Source of the DNA: Streptomyces flavofungini
GTDB taxonomy: Bacteria; Actinomycetota; Actinomycetes; Streptomycetales; Streptomycetaceae
DNA: 64,000 bases
Assembly: GCF_030388665.1 (NCBI RefSeq)
Contig: NZ_CP128846.1
Coordinates: 1,302,001 to 1,366,000 of the forward strand
Direction: 5' to 3'
Part shown: positions 51,439 to 60,372 of the stretch, piece by piece
How positions within the stretch are numbered: position 1 is the first letter of the stretch
Layout: every line of letters begins with the position of its first letter
Made by a program: the position numbers and the translations under genes
The notes under the pieces: model-generated
The model's input: only the letters and a program-made list of their open reading frames with translations
Databases searched by the model: none
What the model was told of the DNA's origin: nothing

Positions 51439-52455
51439 TCACGCGTCGCCGACGGCCACCGGCACCCCTGTCCGCGCCGACGCGTACCCCGCCGCCACGA
51501 TCCGCAGCGTCCGCAGCCCGCCCTCGCCGTCCGCGACGTCCATGCCGTCGGGCCCCGGCCCGTACAGGAAGGCGCGCAGCATCGCCGCGTCCAGGTCGGC
51601 GCCGAAGGGGATCTCCAGGGCGCGGCCGTGGCGTTCGCTGTGGCCGTGCACCTTCTGGTCGAAGGCGTCCATCTCCAGCGTGGCGTGCTCGCCGACGAGG
51701 GTCATCTCCAGGCCGCCCCAAGCGGGGTGGGAGCGCGGGTGGGACCAGGAGCAGTCGATGGTGGCGACGGTGCCGTTGTCGTACACCACGGTCACCAGGC
51801 CGCTGGTCTCGGCGGTGACCTCGCCCTCGTGGAGGAGGTTGTTGGTCTGCGCGTAGACCTCCACCGCGGTGGCCGCGAACAGGTCGTCGAGGAGGTCGGC
51901 GATGTGGACGGTGTGGTCCATCAGGGCGCCGCCGCCCGCGAGTTCGGGGTCGGCGAACCAGCGGCGCGCGCGGGTCGGCATATGGCCGTTGTTGGCGCCG
52001 GACACGGCCAGGACGCGGCCGGTGTCACCGGCGGCGACAGCCCGTTTGACCGCCGCGTACGCCGGGCTGAACCGCACCGGGAACGCGACCGCGAGCCGCA
52101 CCCCGGCCGCCCGGCAGGCGGCCACCATCGCCTCGCCGTCCGCGACGGTGGTCGCGAGCGGTTTCTCGCACAGGACGTCGACGCGGTGCGCGGCGGCCAG
52201 TTCGACCAGCGGGCGGTGCCGGGCGTTCTCGGCGCAGACGATCACGGCGTCAGGCCCCCAGGCGAAGGCGTCCTCGTACGTGTCCACGTACGGGACGCCG
52301 TGTTCCTCGGCGAACGCGCGGCCCCGGGTCTCGCCGGGCGCCGCGAGCGCGGTGTCCGGATCGCTGCCGACGACCTCCACGCCGGGCAGGTCCCGGAGCA
52401 GGGCCAGATAGGCCGCCGCGTGGACATGCGCGAACGACAGCACGGCGACCTTCAT
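51439..52455 (-). CDS. Gfo/Idh/MocA-family oxidoreductase, second of a pair
   Basis: 338 aa, ATG at 52455 behind GAGGAG, sharing ATGA with the stop of the upstream dehydrogenase gene. The N-terminal Rossmann part starts MKVAVLSFAHVHAAAYLALL, where the usual GxGxxG is changed to SFAHVH. EKPLATT (~98) is the family's conserved EKP motif. The C-terminal beta sheet carries GGGALMDHTVHIADLLDDLF with a catalytic-type His. Such enzymes oxidise or reduce sugars, inositols or sugar acids with NAD(P). Its place at the end of an ABC-uptake operon suggests it acts on the imported compound. The altered glycine loop may change cofactor preference. Confidence 0.9.
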   Translation of the reverse strand: MKVAVLSFAHVHAAAYLALLRDLPGVEVVGSDPDTALAAPGETRGRAFAEEHGVPYVDTYEDAFAWGPDAVIVCAENARHRPLVELAAAHRVDVLCEKPLATTVADGEAMVAACRAAGVRLAVAFPVRFSPAYAAVKRAVAAGDTGRVLAVSGANNGHMPTRARRWFADPELAGGGALMDHTVHIADLLDDLFAATAVEVYAQTNNLLHEGEVTAETSGLVTVVYDNGTVATIDCSWSHPRSHPAWGGLEMTLVGEHATLEMDAFDQKVHGHSERHGRALEIPFGADLDAAMLRAFLYGPGPDGMDVADGEGGLRTLRIVAAGYASARTGVPVAVGDA

Positions 52456-53570
52456 CGGGCGGACTCCTCGCGGTCAGCGTTCTCGGTGTTTTCGGTGTTT
52501 CTGGCGTTCTCGGCGTTTCCGGTGCTGTCGGTGCTGTCGGTGCTCCCGGTGTCCGTGGCAAGGGGGACCGGCAGCTCCACAGCGCGGCCCGTACGGCTCG
52601 ACTCGACCGCCGCACGCGCGACCCGCACCGCCTCGATGCCGTCGCGGGCGCTCACCCGCGGCCGGAGGTTCGCGTCGTCCCAGGACGCGGCGAACTCGCG
52701 GAGTTCGGTGAGGTAAGGGCTCTCGGTCATGGGGCTCGACGGGATGCCCTCGTTCGCGGCGCGCTCGCCCTGCGCGGTGATGCGGAAGCCGGGCACGGCG
52801 GTGGAGTCGTGGCACAGCAGCCCGTCCGCGCCCGCGACCCGGAACGTCGTACGGAACTGCTGGTCGGGGAGCCCCCACAGGCCGCTGACGTGGCTGATGG
52901 CGCCGGAGGCGTGGGTGAGGACGGCCGTGGCGGTGACGACGCCGGCCGGTGCGCCCGTGGCGTGCTCGACGCCGCGGGTCTGGGCGTGCACGCGCACCAC
53001 GTCGCCCGCGACCCAGCGGGCGATGTCGATGTCGTGCACCATCAGGTCCATGATCACGCCACCGGACTGGGCGGGGTCGGCGAACCAGGGCGCCCACTGC
53101 GGCCGCGCCCCGCCCCGGGTGAGGCGGAGCACGGCGAGGGCGCCGAGTTCGTCGCGTACGACGGCCTCGCGCATGGCCGCGTACGCAGGGAAGTAGCGCA
53201 CCACGTGCGCCGGGTGGAGGTGGACGCCCGCGGCGTCGGCGGCGGAAGCGATGTCCTCGGCGTCCTCGACGGTCAGCGCGAGCGGCTTCTCGCAGACGAC
53301 GTGGCGGCCCGCGGCGATCGCGGCGAGGGCGAGGTCCTTGTGCGTGGGGGTCGGGGTGCAGATGTCGACGGCGCAGCAGTCGGCGAGCAGTTCGTCGAGC
53401 GTGGGCACGGCGGTGACGTCGTGGCCGCGCGCCGCGTACTCGGCGGCGAGCTTGTCCGCGGAGCCGTCCTGGGTGTGGACGCTGACCCGCGCGCCCAGTT
53501 CCAGCCAGCCGGGCAGATGCGCGCGGGCGATGCCGCCCGCGCCGAGCAGGCCGATGTGAAGCGGTGGCAT
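52452..53570 (-). CDS. Gfo/Idh/MocA-family oxidoreductase, first of a pair
   Basis: 372 aa, ATG at 53570 with only a weak ribosome site. The Rossmann loop is GLLGAGGIARAHLPG (canonical GxGxxG), EKPLALTVED is the EKP motif, and GGVIMDLMVHDIDIARWVAG the C-terminal active-site helix. It probably works on the same sugar or cyclitol as its partner; paired enzymes of this family can shuttle a keto group between carbons. The last ~33 residues (TDTGSTDSTDSTGNAENARN and on) are low complexity, coded by short T/C/G repeats around 52476-52557, and do not belong to the fold. It follows the permease genes after 84 bp. Confidence 0.9.
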   Translation of the reverse strand: MPPLHIGLLGAGGIARAHLPGWLELGARVSVHTQDGSADKLAAEYAARGHDVTAVPTLDELLADCCAVDICTPTPTHKDLALAAIAAGRHVVCEKPLALTVEDAEDIASAADAAGVHLHPAHVVRYFPAYAAMREAVVRDELGALAVLRLTRGGARPQWAPWFADPAQSGGVIMDLMVHDIDIARWVAGDVVRVHAQTRGVEHATGAPAGVVTATAVLTHASGAISHVSGLWGLPDQQFRTTFRVAGADGLLCHDSTAVPGFRITAQGERAANEGIPSSPMTESPYLTELREFAASWDDANLRPRVSARDGIEAVRVARAAVESSRTGRAVELPVPLATDTGSTDSTDSTGNAENARNTENTENADREESAR

Positions 53571-53654
53571 GGAGGATCTGGCCTTTCTCTGTACGTCGTC
53601 GGGGTGCCGTCTCTCGGTGCGTCGGGGGCCGTCTCCCGGTACGCCGGTGTGCCG

Positions 53655-54488
53655 TCAGCCCTTGGAGCCGCTGAAGGCGACGCTCTGCACGAAGTGCCGC
53701 TGCAGGAAGACGTAGACGAGCAGCATCGGCAGGCTCGCGATCAGCGAACCGGCCATCATCACCGGGTAGTTGGTCTCGTACTGGCCCTCGAGGGAGGTCA
53801 GACCCGCGCTGATCGGCATGGTCTTGGGGTCGGTGTTGACGATGAGGGGCCACAGCAGGTCGTTCCACGCGGTCATCGCGGTGATGACGGCGAGCGCGGC
53901 GAGCGCGGGCCGGATCAGCGGCAGCATCACCGACCAGAAGACGCGGAAGGAGCCCGCGCCGTCGATGCGCGCGGCCTCCTCCAGCTCCTTGGGGAGCGCG
54001 AGGAACGCCTGCCGCAGCAGGAAGGTGCCGAAGGCGCTGAACATGCCGGGAAGGAACAGCGCGGGCGTCGAGTTGAGCAGCCCGAACTGCTGGATGATGT
54101 CGTACTGCGGGAGGACGAGCAGCGAACTCGGCACCATCAGGACGGAGAGGAAGAGCCCGAACAGCAGGTCGCGGCCGCGGAACCGCATCCGCGCGAAGGC
54201 GTAGGCGGCGAGCGAGCAGAACACGAGTTGGCCCGCGGTGCGCCCCGCAGTGGCGAGGGCGCTGTTGGTGAGCATCTCGCGGAACGGCAGGGCGGTGAAG
54301 ACCTCGTCGAAGCTCGACCAGTTCCAGTCGTCGGGCAGGAACGTGGGCGGGACCTTGGAGACTTCCGCGAGCGACTTGAGTGCGGTGAGGGCCTGCCAGA
54401 GGAACGGGAAGACCATCACGAGGGCGCCGAGCGAGAGCACCAAGTGGGTCGCCAGGGAGCCCGTGTTGACACGTCGGCGGTCAGCCAT
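53655..54488 (-). CDS. Sugar ABC transporter permease, MalG/AraQ type
   Basis: 277 aa, ATG at 54488, overlapping the end of the other permease gene by 8 bp. There are six predicted membrane helices (THLVLSLGALVMVFPFLWQ; LLFGLFLSVLMVPSSLLVL; PVMMAGSLIASLPMLLVYVF) and the cytoplasmic EAA loop EEAARIDGAGSFRVFWSVML that docks the ATPase. It forms the membrane channel of a CUT1-type importer with the protein encoded upstream. No ATPase gene is in the operon; as in many Streptomyces systems a shared MsiK-type ATPase encoded elsewhere is expected. Confidence 0.95.
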   Translation of the reverse strand: MADRRRVNTGSLATHLVLSLGALVMVFPFLWQALTALKSLAEVSKVPPTFLPDDWNWSSFDEVFTALPFREMLTNSALATAGRTAGQLVFCSLAAYAFARMRFRGRDLLFGLFLSVLMVPSSLLVLPQYDIIQQFGLLNSTPALFLPGMFSAFGTFLLRQAFLALPKELEEAARIDGAGSFRVFWSVMLPLIRPALAALAVITAMTAWNDLLWPLIVNTDPKTMPISAGLTSLEGQYETNYPVMMAGSLIASLPMLLVYVFLQRHFVQSVAFSGSKG

Positions 54489-55425
54489 AGTGCACCCACT
54501 TCCGCTGGAGCCGGAACTGCAGATAGGTGAGGCCCGCGATGAGCAGCATCAGCAGGAAGGCCAGGGCGGCCGCGGCGCCCTGGGCGTTCTCGATGAACGC
54601 CCACTTGTAGAAGAGGCCGACGACCGACTGGGTGTCGCCGACCGCGGGGTTCTTCTCGCCCATCATGATGTAGATCAGGTCGAAGGTCTGCAGGGACTGG
54701 ATCATGCAGATGACGGAGGCGAAGAACAGCGTGGGGCTGAGCAGCGGCAGCGTGATGGTGAAGAAGCGGCGCAGCGGCCCGGCCCCGTCCAGCTCCGCCG
54801 CCTCGTAGTAGTCCCGCGGGATCGCCTTGATGCCCGCCATGAAGATGATCAAGTAGTAGCCGGTGGTGGACCAGACCATGACGGCGCCGATGGCGAGCAC
54901 GGCCGTGGAGGGGTCGGAGACCCAGTAGTGCCGGTCGACGCCGAACCACCCGAGGATCTCGTTCAGCAGGCCGAAGTCGCCGTTGTAGAGCCAGTTCCAG
55001 ACCAGGCCGACGGCGACGGGGAGCGTCACGAACGGCACGAAGTACAGGGCGCGGTAGACGGCGACGCCGCGCAGCCCGCGCCGGTTGAGGAGCGCGGCCA
55101 CGACGATGGCGAGGGGCAGCGCGACCAGCCCGATGCCGCAGTAGATGAGGGTGTTGCCGAGTGCCTGCCAGACGGTGACGTCCCGCAGCACGCGCGCGTA
55201 GTTGTCGGTGCCGGTCCAGGTGTGGCCGCCGAAGGGGCCGAACTCGGTGAAGCTGAAGTAGAAGGTCTGGATCATCGGCCAGAAGTAGAAGACGGCGAAG
55301 CCGATACCGAGCGGCGCGATGAAGCCGTACGCGGCCCGCTGACCGCGCGGCGCGGGCCTCGGCGCGGGCTTGGTCGCCCGGCGGTCGGCCGCCTTCGCGG
55401 CCGCCGTGGCGGGAAAGAGACTCAT
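54481..55425 (-). CDS. Sugar ABC transporter permease, MalF/UgpA type
   Basis: 314 aa. The start overlaps the stop of the binding-protein gene in TGATG, so the two are coupled. A basic Ala/Pro/Arg-rich leader of ~30 residues is followed by six membrane helices (AAYGFIAPLGIGFAVFYFWP; GIGLVALPLAIVVAALL; AAALAFLLMLLIAGLTYLQF) and the EAA loop YYEAAELDGAGPLRRFFTIT. It is the partner of the MalG-type permease in a CUT1 importer. Confidence 0.95.
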   Translation of the reverse strand: MSLFPATAAAKAADRRATKPAPRPAPRGQRAAYGFIAPLGIGFAVFYFWPMIQTFYFSFTEFGPFGGHTWTGTDNYARVLRDVTVWQALGNTLIYCGIGLVALPLAIVVAALLNRRGLRGVAVYRALYFVPFVTLPVAVGLVWNWLYNGDFGLLNEILGWFGVDRHYWVSDPSTAVLAIGAVMVWSTTGYYLIIFMAGIKAIPRDYYEAAELDGAGPLRRFFTITLPLLSPTLFFASVICMIQSLQTFDLIYIMMGEKNPAVGDTQSVVGLFYKWAFIENAQGAAAALAFLLMLLIAGLTYLQFRLQRKWVHYG

Positions 55426-56687
55426 CAGCTCCGCTCCTCCTTCAGGGCCCGGTCCATCTGCTTGCCGAGCGTGCGGGCGGCGTCCTCGATGCCGCCCTTG
55501 CCGCTGAACGCGGCGCCGAGGAGCGGGTACTGGAGGTTCTCCCAGACGGCCGTGTTCTTCGAGCTGGGGTACGGCACGCCGTACTTCTCCATGTCGATGA
55601 AGTGCTTGAGGTCGAACTCGGGCATCGACTTCAGCCAGGCGTCCTGGGTGCCCGCGTAGCTGGAGATGGTGACGCCGGAGGCGGCCTGGATCTCGGCGGC
55701 CCTGCGGCCCGCCATGAAGTGCACGAACTTCCAGGCGGCGGCCTTCTTGTCGCTCTTGGCGGAGATCACGTTCGCCAGGCCGTGGATGATCGTGGTGTGC
55801 TCGCGGCCCTGGGGAAGGACGGTGACCCCGCCGTGGTCCTTGAGGGCGGGCACCGCGTACATCTGCCCGGCCATCGCCGACAGGTCGTGCACCATGGCGA
55901 CCTTCTCGGACCAGAAGCGCACCCGGCCGATGTTCTCCACCATCGCGGACTGCGGCGGCGACCAGCCCCGGTCGATCATGTCGGTGAGGAACCGCAGGCC
56001 CTCGACGGACCGCTCGTCGCCGAAGCCGGAGTGCCCGTCGCGCAGGACGTAGCCACCGGCGGCGTGGATGGCCGGGTAGAGGACGATCTGGCGCTGCATC
56101 TCGGAGCAGAAGCCGTGCACGCGCTCACGCGGATTCGTCAGTTCGGCGGCGGCGTCCCGCAGGTCGTCCCAGGTCCAGGTGGTGTCGGGGTAGCTGATGC
56201 CCGCCTTGTCGAAGAGCGCCTTGTTGTACCAGAGGCCGATGGTGTCGAAGTCCTTCGGCAGTCCGTACTGGACGCCGTCGTAGGAGTAGAGCCGCACGAG
56301 CTGCTCGGGGTGGCGGTCGACCGGGGTGCGGTCGTGGGCGATGTGCTCGGTCAGCGGCTCCAGGACGTCGTGGGCCGCGTACAGCTGGAAGTTGACGGCG
56401 TTCATCCAGAACACGTCGGGGGCGGTGCCGCCGCGCATCGAGGTCTTGAGGGTGGTCCAGTAGCTCGCCCACGGGGTGAGCTCGATGCGCACCGAGATGT
56501 CCGGGTGCTGCTCCTCGAACGCCGCGATGACCTTCTTCATGCCGGGGACCTGGGCGGGGTCCCACATGCCGTACGAGACGGTGGTGCGGCCGCCGCCGTC
56601 GGCGCTGCCGCCCTCGTCCGAGCAGGCGGCGAGCACCGGTGCCGACGCCGCGGCCAGGCCTGAGCAGAGGAGGGTCCTCCTGCGCAT
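55425..56687 (-). CDS. Sugar-binding lipoprotein of an ABC importer
   Basis: About 420 aa from the ATG at 56687, six bases after GGAGG; a GTG at 56690 is possible but too close to that site. An Arg-rich n-region (RRRT) suggests Tat export; the lipobox is VLAAC with the modified Cys at residue 22. The body is a family 1 extracellular solute-binding protein (VSYGMWDPAQVPGMKKVIAAF; TPWASYWTTLKTSMRGGTAP). It binds a sugar outside the membrane and hands it to the two permeases. The sugar is not evident; the two dehydrogenases downstream suggest a monosaccharide, cyclitol or sugar acid. Confidence 0.94.
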   Translation of the reverse strand: MRRRTLLCSGLAAASAPVLAACSDEGGSADGGGRTTVSYGMWDPAQVPGMKKVIAAFEEQHPDISVRIELTPWASYWTTLKTSMRGGTAPDVFWMNAVNFQLYAAHDVLEPLTEHIAHDRTPVDRHPEQLVRLYSYDGVQYGLPKDFDTIGLWYNKALFDKAGISYPDTTWTWDDLRDAAAELTNPRERVHGFCSEMQRQIVLYPAIHAAGGYVLRDGHSGFGDERSVEGLRFLTDMIDRGWSPPQSAMVENIGRVRFWSEKVAMVHDLSAMAGQMYAVPALKDHGGVTVLPQGREHTTIIHGLANVISAKSDKKAAAWKFVHFMAGRRAAEIQAASGVTISSYAGTQDAWLKSMPEFDLKHFIDMEKYGVPYPSSKNTAVWENLQYPLLGAAFSGKGGIEDAARTLGKQMDRALKEERS

Positions 56688-56707
56688 CACGCGCCTCCGC
56701 TTGTGTT

Positions 56708-56757
56708 GGGGGTGGGTTGGGGCTCCCGGGGTGGGTCGGGGTCGTCGGGGACGGGTG
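56708..56757 (+). other. G-tract cluster with G-quadruplex potential
   Basis: The plus strand holds successive runs of three to five G at 56708, 56714, 56719, 56728, 56733, 56738 and further to ~56757, with short spacers. It lies in the 136-bp gap between the ROK gene and the binding-protein gene, on the template strand of both. Confidence 0.55.
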
Positions 56758-56823
56758 GCCTCTCCCGGGGCGGGCGGGGTCTCCGGGGCCGGTCCGGGCG
56801 GGGTCCGGCGGGACGGCGGGCGG

Positions 56824-57951
56824 TCAGCCGACCGGGTCGGCGAGCAGTTCCTCCTCGACGCGGTCGAGGGCCTTGCGCACCGCGCCGAGGGCGACGCCGC
56901 GCTCGCCGAGGGAACTCAGCGCGATCCGGGGCACGTGCAGCGTCAGGGGCCGCAGCCGTTCCTCCAGGAGGGGCACGAGGTGGGCACCGAGGGGGGTGGC
57001 GCCGCCGGTGAGGACGACGAGTTCGGGGTCCAGGGCCAGGGCGAGGGCGGCGATGCCGGGGGTGATGCGGTCGGCGAAGTCCGCTATGGCGTCGAGGGCG
57101 CGCGGATCCTCGGCGTCGGCCGCGCGGGCGAGCGCGGCCACCTCGGACTCGCCGTCCCGCAGCCCGTCCTTCCAGGCGAGGGCTTCGTGCGCGCTGCCCA
57201 TGCCGAGCAGCGGCAGCAGGCCCAGTTCGCCCGCGCCGCCCCGGCCGCCGCGGTGCAGCTGCCCGCCGATGGTGATGCTGCACGCGACGCGGTGTCCCGT
57301 CAGGACGCAGACCACGTCCCCGGCGAGGGTCGCGGCGCCCTGCCAGCGCTCGGCGAGCACGGCGAGGTTCACGTCGTTCTCGACGAGCGTGTGGCCGCTC
57401 TCGCCGTCGGCGAGGAGACGGCCGAGGTCGACGCCGGACCACTCGGGCACCACGACGGAGGTGATGTGGCCGCTCGCGTCCACCACTCCGGGCACCCCGA
57501 CGCAGCGGGCGAGCACCAGGTCGCGGCGCACGGTGTGGGCGTCGAGGAAGGCGTCGAGGCCGTCCTGGAGCAGGGCGAGGCGCGGGCCACCGCCCAACTC
57601 CGGGTCGATGTCCGCGCGTTCGGCGGCGAGGACGGTGCCGCCGAGGTCGGCGAGGAGCAGCACCATCTTGTGCAGCCCGATGTCGGCGCCGACGACGTAC
57701 CCGGACTCGCCCCGGAACCGGAACCGCCGCGCCGGGCGCCCCCGCATCCGCTCCCCCGCGTCGGCCTCGATCACCCAGCCCTGCGCGGTGAGTTCCTCCA
57801 GGGCCGCGTCCACGGTGGGCCTGGACAGGCCGGTGCCCGCGGCGAGTTCGGCGAGGGTCTGGGGGCTGCGGCGGTGCAGGGCGCGCAGGACGACGGTGGT
57901 GTTGAGGCGGCGCAGGGCGGCCAGGTCGTGGCCGCGCGTCCGTTTTCGCAT
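56824..57951 (-). CDS. ROK-family transcriptional regulator of the sugar uptake operon
   Basis: 375 aa from the ATG at 57951 (MRKRTRGHD); the frame reaches 58050, but those 33 residues look like leader DNA. A MarR-type winged helix (~10-75: NTTVVLRALHRRSPQTLAEL, GLSRPTVDAALEELTAQGWV) precedes the ROK fold (GADIGLHKMVLLLADLGG; VGVPGVVDASG; ENDVNLAVLAERW; LTGGATPLGAHLVPLLEERL). The zinc-binding CxCGxxGC motif of ROK kinases is absent and the phosphate loop is altered, so it should bind sugar without phosphorylating it. It lies directly upstream of, and in the same direction as, the ABC-uptake genes and is their most likely regulator. Confidence 0.9.
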   Translation of the reverse strand: MRKRTRGHDLAALRRLNTTVVLRALHRRSPQTLAELAAGTGLSRPTVDAALEELTAQGWVIEADAGERMRGRPARRFRFRGESGYVVGADIGLHKMVLLLADLGGTVLAAERADIDPELGGGPRLALLQDGLDAFLDAHTVRRDLVLARCVGVPGVVDASGHITSVVVPEWSGVDLGRLLADGESGHTLVENDVNLAVLAERWQGAATLAGDVVCVLTGHRVACSITIGGQLHRGGRGGAGELGLLPLLGMGSAHEALAWKDGLRDGESEVAALARAADAEDPRALDAIADFADRITPGIAALALALDPELVVLTGGATPLGAHLVPLLEERLRPLTLHVPRIALSSLGERGVALGAVRKALDRVEEELLADPVG

Positions 57952-58198
57952 CAGTTCTGCACCCCGAGAAGATGTGGTGAGCGGCCCGACAACAGCACCA
58001 TTGAGCGGTCTGCGCCGAACGCGCGTCAAGATTCGGTAGGAGAGTTTCATAAAGAGACAGCGCCGTGAAGACCTCGCGCACAGCCGATTCCCGTACGGTC
58101 AGGGGCCCGTGTCGGTACGTTCGCGCCCAGGTGCCGCTTCCGCCACCCGGCCGCACCCCCGCGCCCCGAACCACCTTCCCCGACAGAGGAGTTGCCCC

Positions 58199-59071
58199 AT
58201 GACCGCAGTCCCGCCCGCCGCCGAAGGACTCGGCTCCCCCACCGAAAGAGCCACACCCGCCACCACCGGACCCACGCCCGCCACCACGGCGCTCGACACC
58301 GGCACCCCGCACCCCGCCCGCGTCTACGACTGGTTCCTCGGCGGTACGGACCACTACGCGGCGGACGCGGACCTCGGTCGGCAACTGGTCGCCCTCGACG
58401 CGAGCACCAAGTACTGCGCCCGGCACAACCGCTGGTTCATGCAGCGCGCCACCCGCCACCTCGCGGGCGCCGCCGGGATACGCCAGTTCCTCGACCTCGG
58501 CAGCGGCATACCGACCGAGCCGAACCTGCACCGCGTCGCGCAATCCCTCGCACCGGACGCGCGCGTCGTGTACGTGGACAACGACCCGATCGTCCTCGCG
58601 CACGCCGAGCCGCTGATGGCCGGGACCGCCACGGGCGCGAGCACCTTCCTCCAGGCGGACGTCCGCGAGCCCGACCGGATCCTGGAACTCGCCGCGTCCG
58701 TCCTGGACTTCGACGAACCGATCGCCCTCTCCCTGATCGCCCTGCTGCACTTCGTCAGCGACGAGGACGGGGCACAGGAGATCGTCGCCCGCCTCGTCGA
58801 CGCCCTCGCGCCGGGCAGCCACCTGGTGCTCTCCCAGATGGCGGGCGACTGGATCCCCGAGCGCACCGACCGCGCCGTGCAGATGTACGAGGCGGGCGGC
58901 GTCACCCTGGTGCCCCGCTCCCGGGAAGAGGTCCTGCGCCTCTTCGCCGGTTTCGAGCTCCTGGACCCCGGCCTCGTCTGGCCGCCCGACTGGCGCCCGG
59001 ACCTCGGCGTGGCGGAGGTGCGGGACGGGACGGAGGTGCCGTTGTACGCGGGGGTGGGGCGGAAGGGGTGA
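58199..59071 (+). CDS. SAM-dependent methyltransferase-like protein, DUF574 family
   Basis: 290 aa from the ATG at 58199 behind AGAGGAG; the frame to 58109 lacks a ribosome site. The signature HPARVYDWFLGGTDHYAADAD near residue 38 and the SAM loop FLDLGSGIPTEPNLH (~97), with VVYVDNDPIVLAHA after it, are typical of this large actinobacterial family. The function of the family is mostly unknown, although the SAM-binding fold is established. The gene stands alone; it is divergent from the ROK gene and ends at a hairpin terminator. The 247 bp in front of it show no clear promoter. Confidence 0.9.
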   Translation: MTAVPPAAEGLGSPTERATPATTGPTPATTALDTGTPHPARVYDWFLGGTDHYAADADLGRQLVALDASTKYCARHNRWFMQRATRHLAGAAGIRQFLDLGSGIPTEPNLHRVAQSLAPDARVVYVDNDPIVLAHAEPLMAGTATGASTFLQADVREPDRILELAASVLDFDEPIALSLIALLHFVSDEDGAQEIVARLVDALAPGSHLVLSQMAGDWIPERTDRAVQMYEAGGVTLVPRSREEVLRLFAGFELLDPGLVWPPDWRPDLGVAEVRDGTEVPLYAGVGRKG

Positions 59072-59118
59072 GGGGGCGCGGTCTCAGGGACGGAGGCCCG
59101 AGGGCGGAGACCTGACCC

Positions 59119-59139
59119 CTGGAGCCCGAGCGGCTCCGG
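59119..59139 (+). terminator. Hairpin terminator after the DUF574 gene
   Basis: Arms GGAGCC (59121-59126) and GGCTCC (59132-59137) enclose the loop CGAGC, extended by one wobble and one C-G pair. Four T follow at ~59155. A wider pair GGTCTC / GAGACC (59080, 59107) precedes it. Confidence 0.65.
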
Positions 59140-59165
59140 CCCCACCCGACCCCCTTTTGGTCGCC

Positions 59166-59196
59166 TTGACGATAACCGTGCGGACCCAATATCGTC
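59166..59196 (+). promoter_or_regulatory. Sigma-70-type promoter with an embedded inverted repeat, for the SPFH operon
   Basis: TTGACG (59166-59171) and TATCGT (59190-59195) are 18 bp apart. The 7-bp arms GACGATA (59168-59174) and TATCGTC (59190-59196) form an inverted repeat covering both hexamers, so a repressor bound there would block RNA polymerase. The start codon at 59227 is ~30 bp downstream. Confidence 0.78.
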
Positions 59197-59226
59197 GAGG
59201 TGACGAAAAACGGGAGGGGTTGCACC

Positions 59227-60372
59227 ATGGCCGACATCACCCGGCGCCTGGGCCTGCGCCATCTGCGGTCTGCGCCGACCGCTCACATCCGCCACCACAA
59301 GAACGGCAAGCTCGCCCACGACGGGCCCGGGCTGAGCTTCTGGTTCCGGCCGCTGAGCGCCGCGCTGTCCGAAGTGCCCGTCGACGACCGGGAACTGGCG
59401 GTCGCGTTCCACGCGCGCACCGCCGACTTCCAGGACGTCACGGTCCAGGCCGCGGTCACCTACCGGATCAGCGACCCGGCGGCGGCCGCGGCCCGCCTGG
59501 ACTTCTCCGTCGACCCCGACACCGGGGTCTGGCGGTCCGCTCCCCTGGAGCAACTGTCCACGCTGCTCACCGAGTCGGCCCAGCAGCACGCCCTGGACGT
59601 CCTCGCCCGGATGCCGCTCTCGGAGGCGCTCGCGGAGGGCGTCGCCGCGGTACGGGAGCGGGTCCGCGCGGGGCTCGGCTCCGAGCCCCGGCTGCCCGCC
59701 ACCGGCATCGAGGTCGTCGCCGCACGCGTGGTGGCGATCCGGCCCGAGCCGGAGGTGGAGCGCGCGCTGCGCACCCCGGCCCGCGAGCGCATCCAGCAGG
59801 ACGCGGACAGCGCCACGTTCGAGCGCCGGGCCGTGGCCGTGGAGCGCGAGCGCGCCATCGCCGAGAACGAGCTGGCCAGCCGCATCGAACTCGCCCGTCA
59901 GGAGGAGGAGTTGGTGGCGCGGCGCGGCACCAACGCGCGCCGCGAGGCCGAGGAGAAGGCGGCGGCGGACGCCGTGCGCACCGAGGCCGAGGCCGCCCGC
60001 AAGGTCGCGCTCGCCCGGGCCGAGGCCGAGGCGGCCCGCACCGTCGGCGAGGCGCGCGCCACCGCGCAGCGGTCCTGGCTGACGGCTCACGCGAGCGCCG
60101 ACCCGGCGACCCTGCACGCCCTGGCGGCGACGCGGCTCGCCGAGAACGTCCCGCGCATCGAGAGCCTCACGCTCACGCCGGACGTGGTGACGGGGCTGCT
60201 GGGGAGGCTGGGGCGCGGTGGGGGTTCCGGGGCCGCTAAGGCAGGCGCGGGGGCCGGGACGGACGCGACCGCTTCGGCCGGTGCGGACGAGGGCGCCGGG
60301 GGCACTCCGGGCACCCAGGGTGCCGCCGACGCGCACGGCGGTGGCCGGGGCGAAGGACGGCGGCGGTCATGA
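59227..60372 (+). CDS. SPFH/Band 7 (stomatin-flotillin-like) protein
   Basis: 381 aa, ATG at 59227 behind GGGAGGGG; nine more codons upstream would delete that site. Residues ~20-205 fit the SPFH domain (HKNGKLAHDGPGLSFWFRPL; VQAAVTYRISDPAAAAARLD; GIEVVAARVVAIRPEPEVER). A Glu/Ala/Arg-rich coiled coil follows (~205-285), then a Gly/Ala-rich tail (~330-381). There is no clear membrane segment, unlike most stomatins. SPFH proteins scaffold membrane microdomains or rings; this soluble form's role is unknown. Its stop overlaps the start of the NAD-kinase-like gene (ATGA), so the two are made together. Confidence 0.85.
   Translation: MADITRRLGLRHLRSAPTAHIRHHKNGKLAHDGPGLSFWFRPLSAALSEVPVDDRELAVAFHARTADFQDVTVQAAVTYRISDPAAAAARLDFSVDPDTGVWRSAPLEQLSTLLTESAQQHALDVLARMPLSEALAEGVAAVRERVRAGLGSEPRLPATGIEVVAARVVAIRPEPEVERALRTPARERIQQDADSATFERRAVAVERERAIAENELASRIELARQEEELVARRGTNARREAEEKAAADAVRTEAEAARKVALARAEAEAARTVGEARATAQRSWLTAHASADPATLHALAATRLAENVPRIESLTLTPDVVTGLLGRLGRGGGSGAAKAGAGAGTDATASAGADEGAGGTPGTQGAADAHGGGRGEGRRRS

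Noticed and set aside
53571..53654. Short GCCGTCTC-type repeats in the gap before the first Gfo/Idh/MocA gene as an operator
   Set aside because: The repeats are imperfect and GC-rich with no symmetry, and the gap is within an operon; more likely composition.
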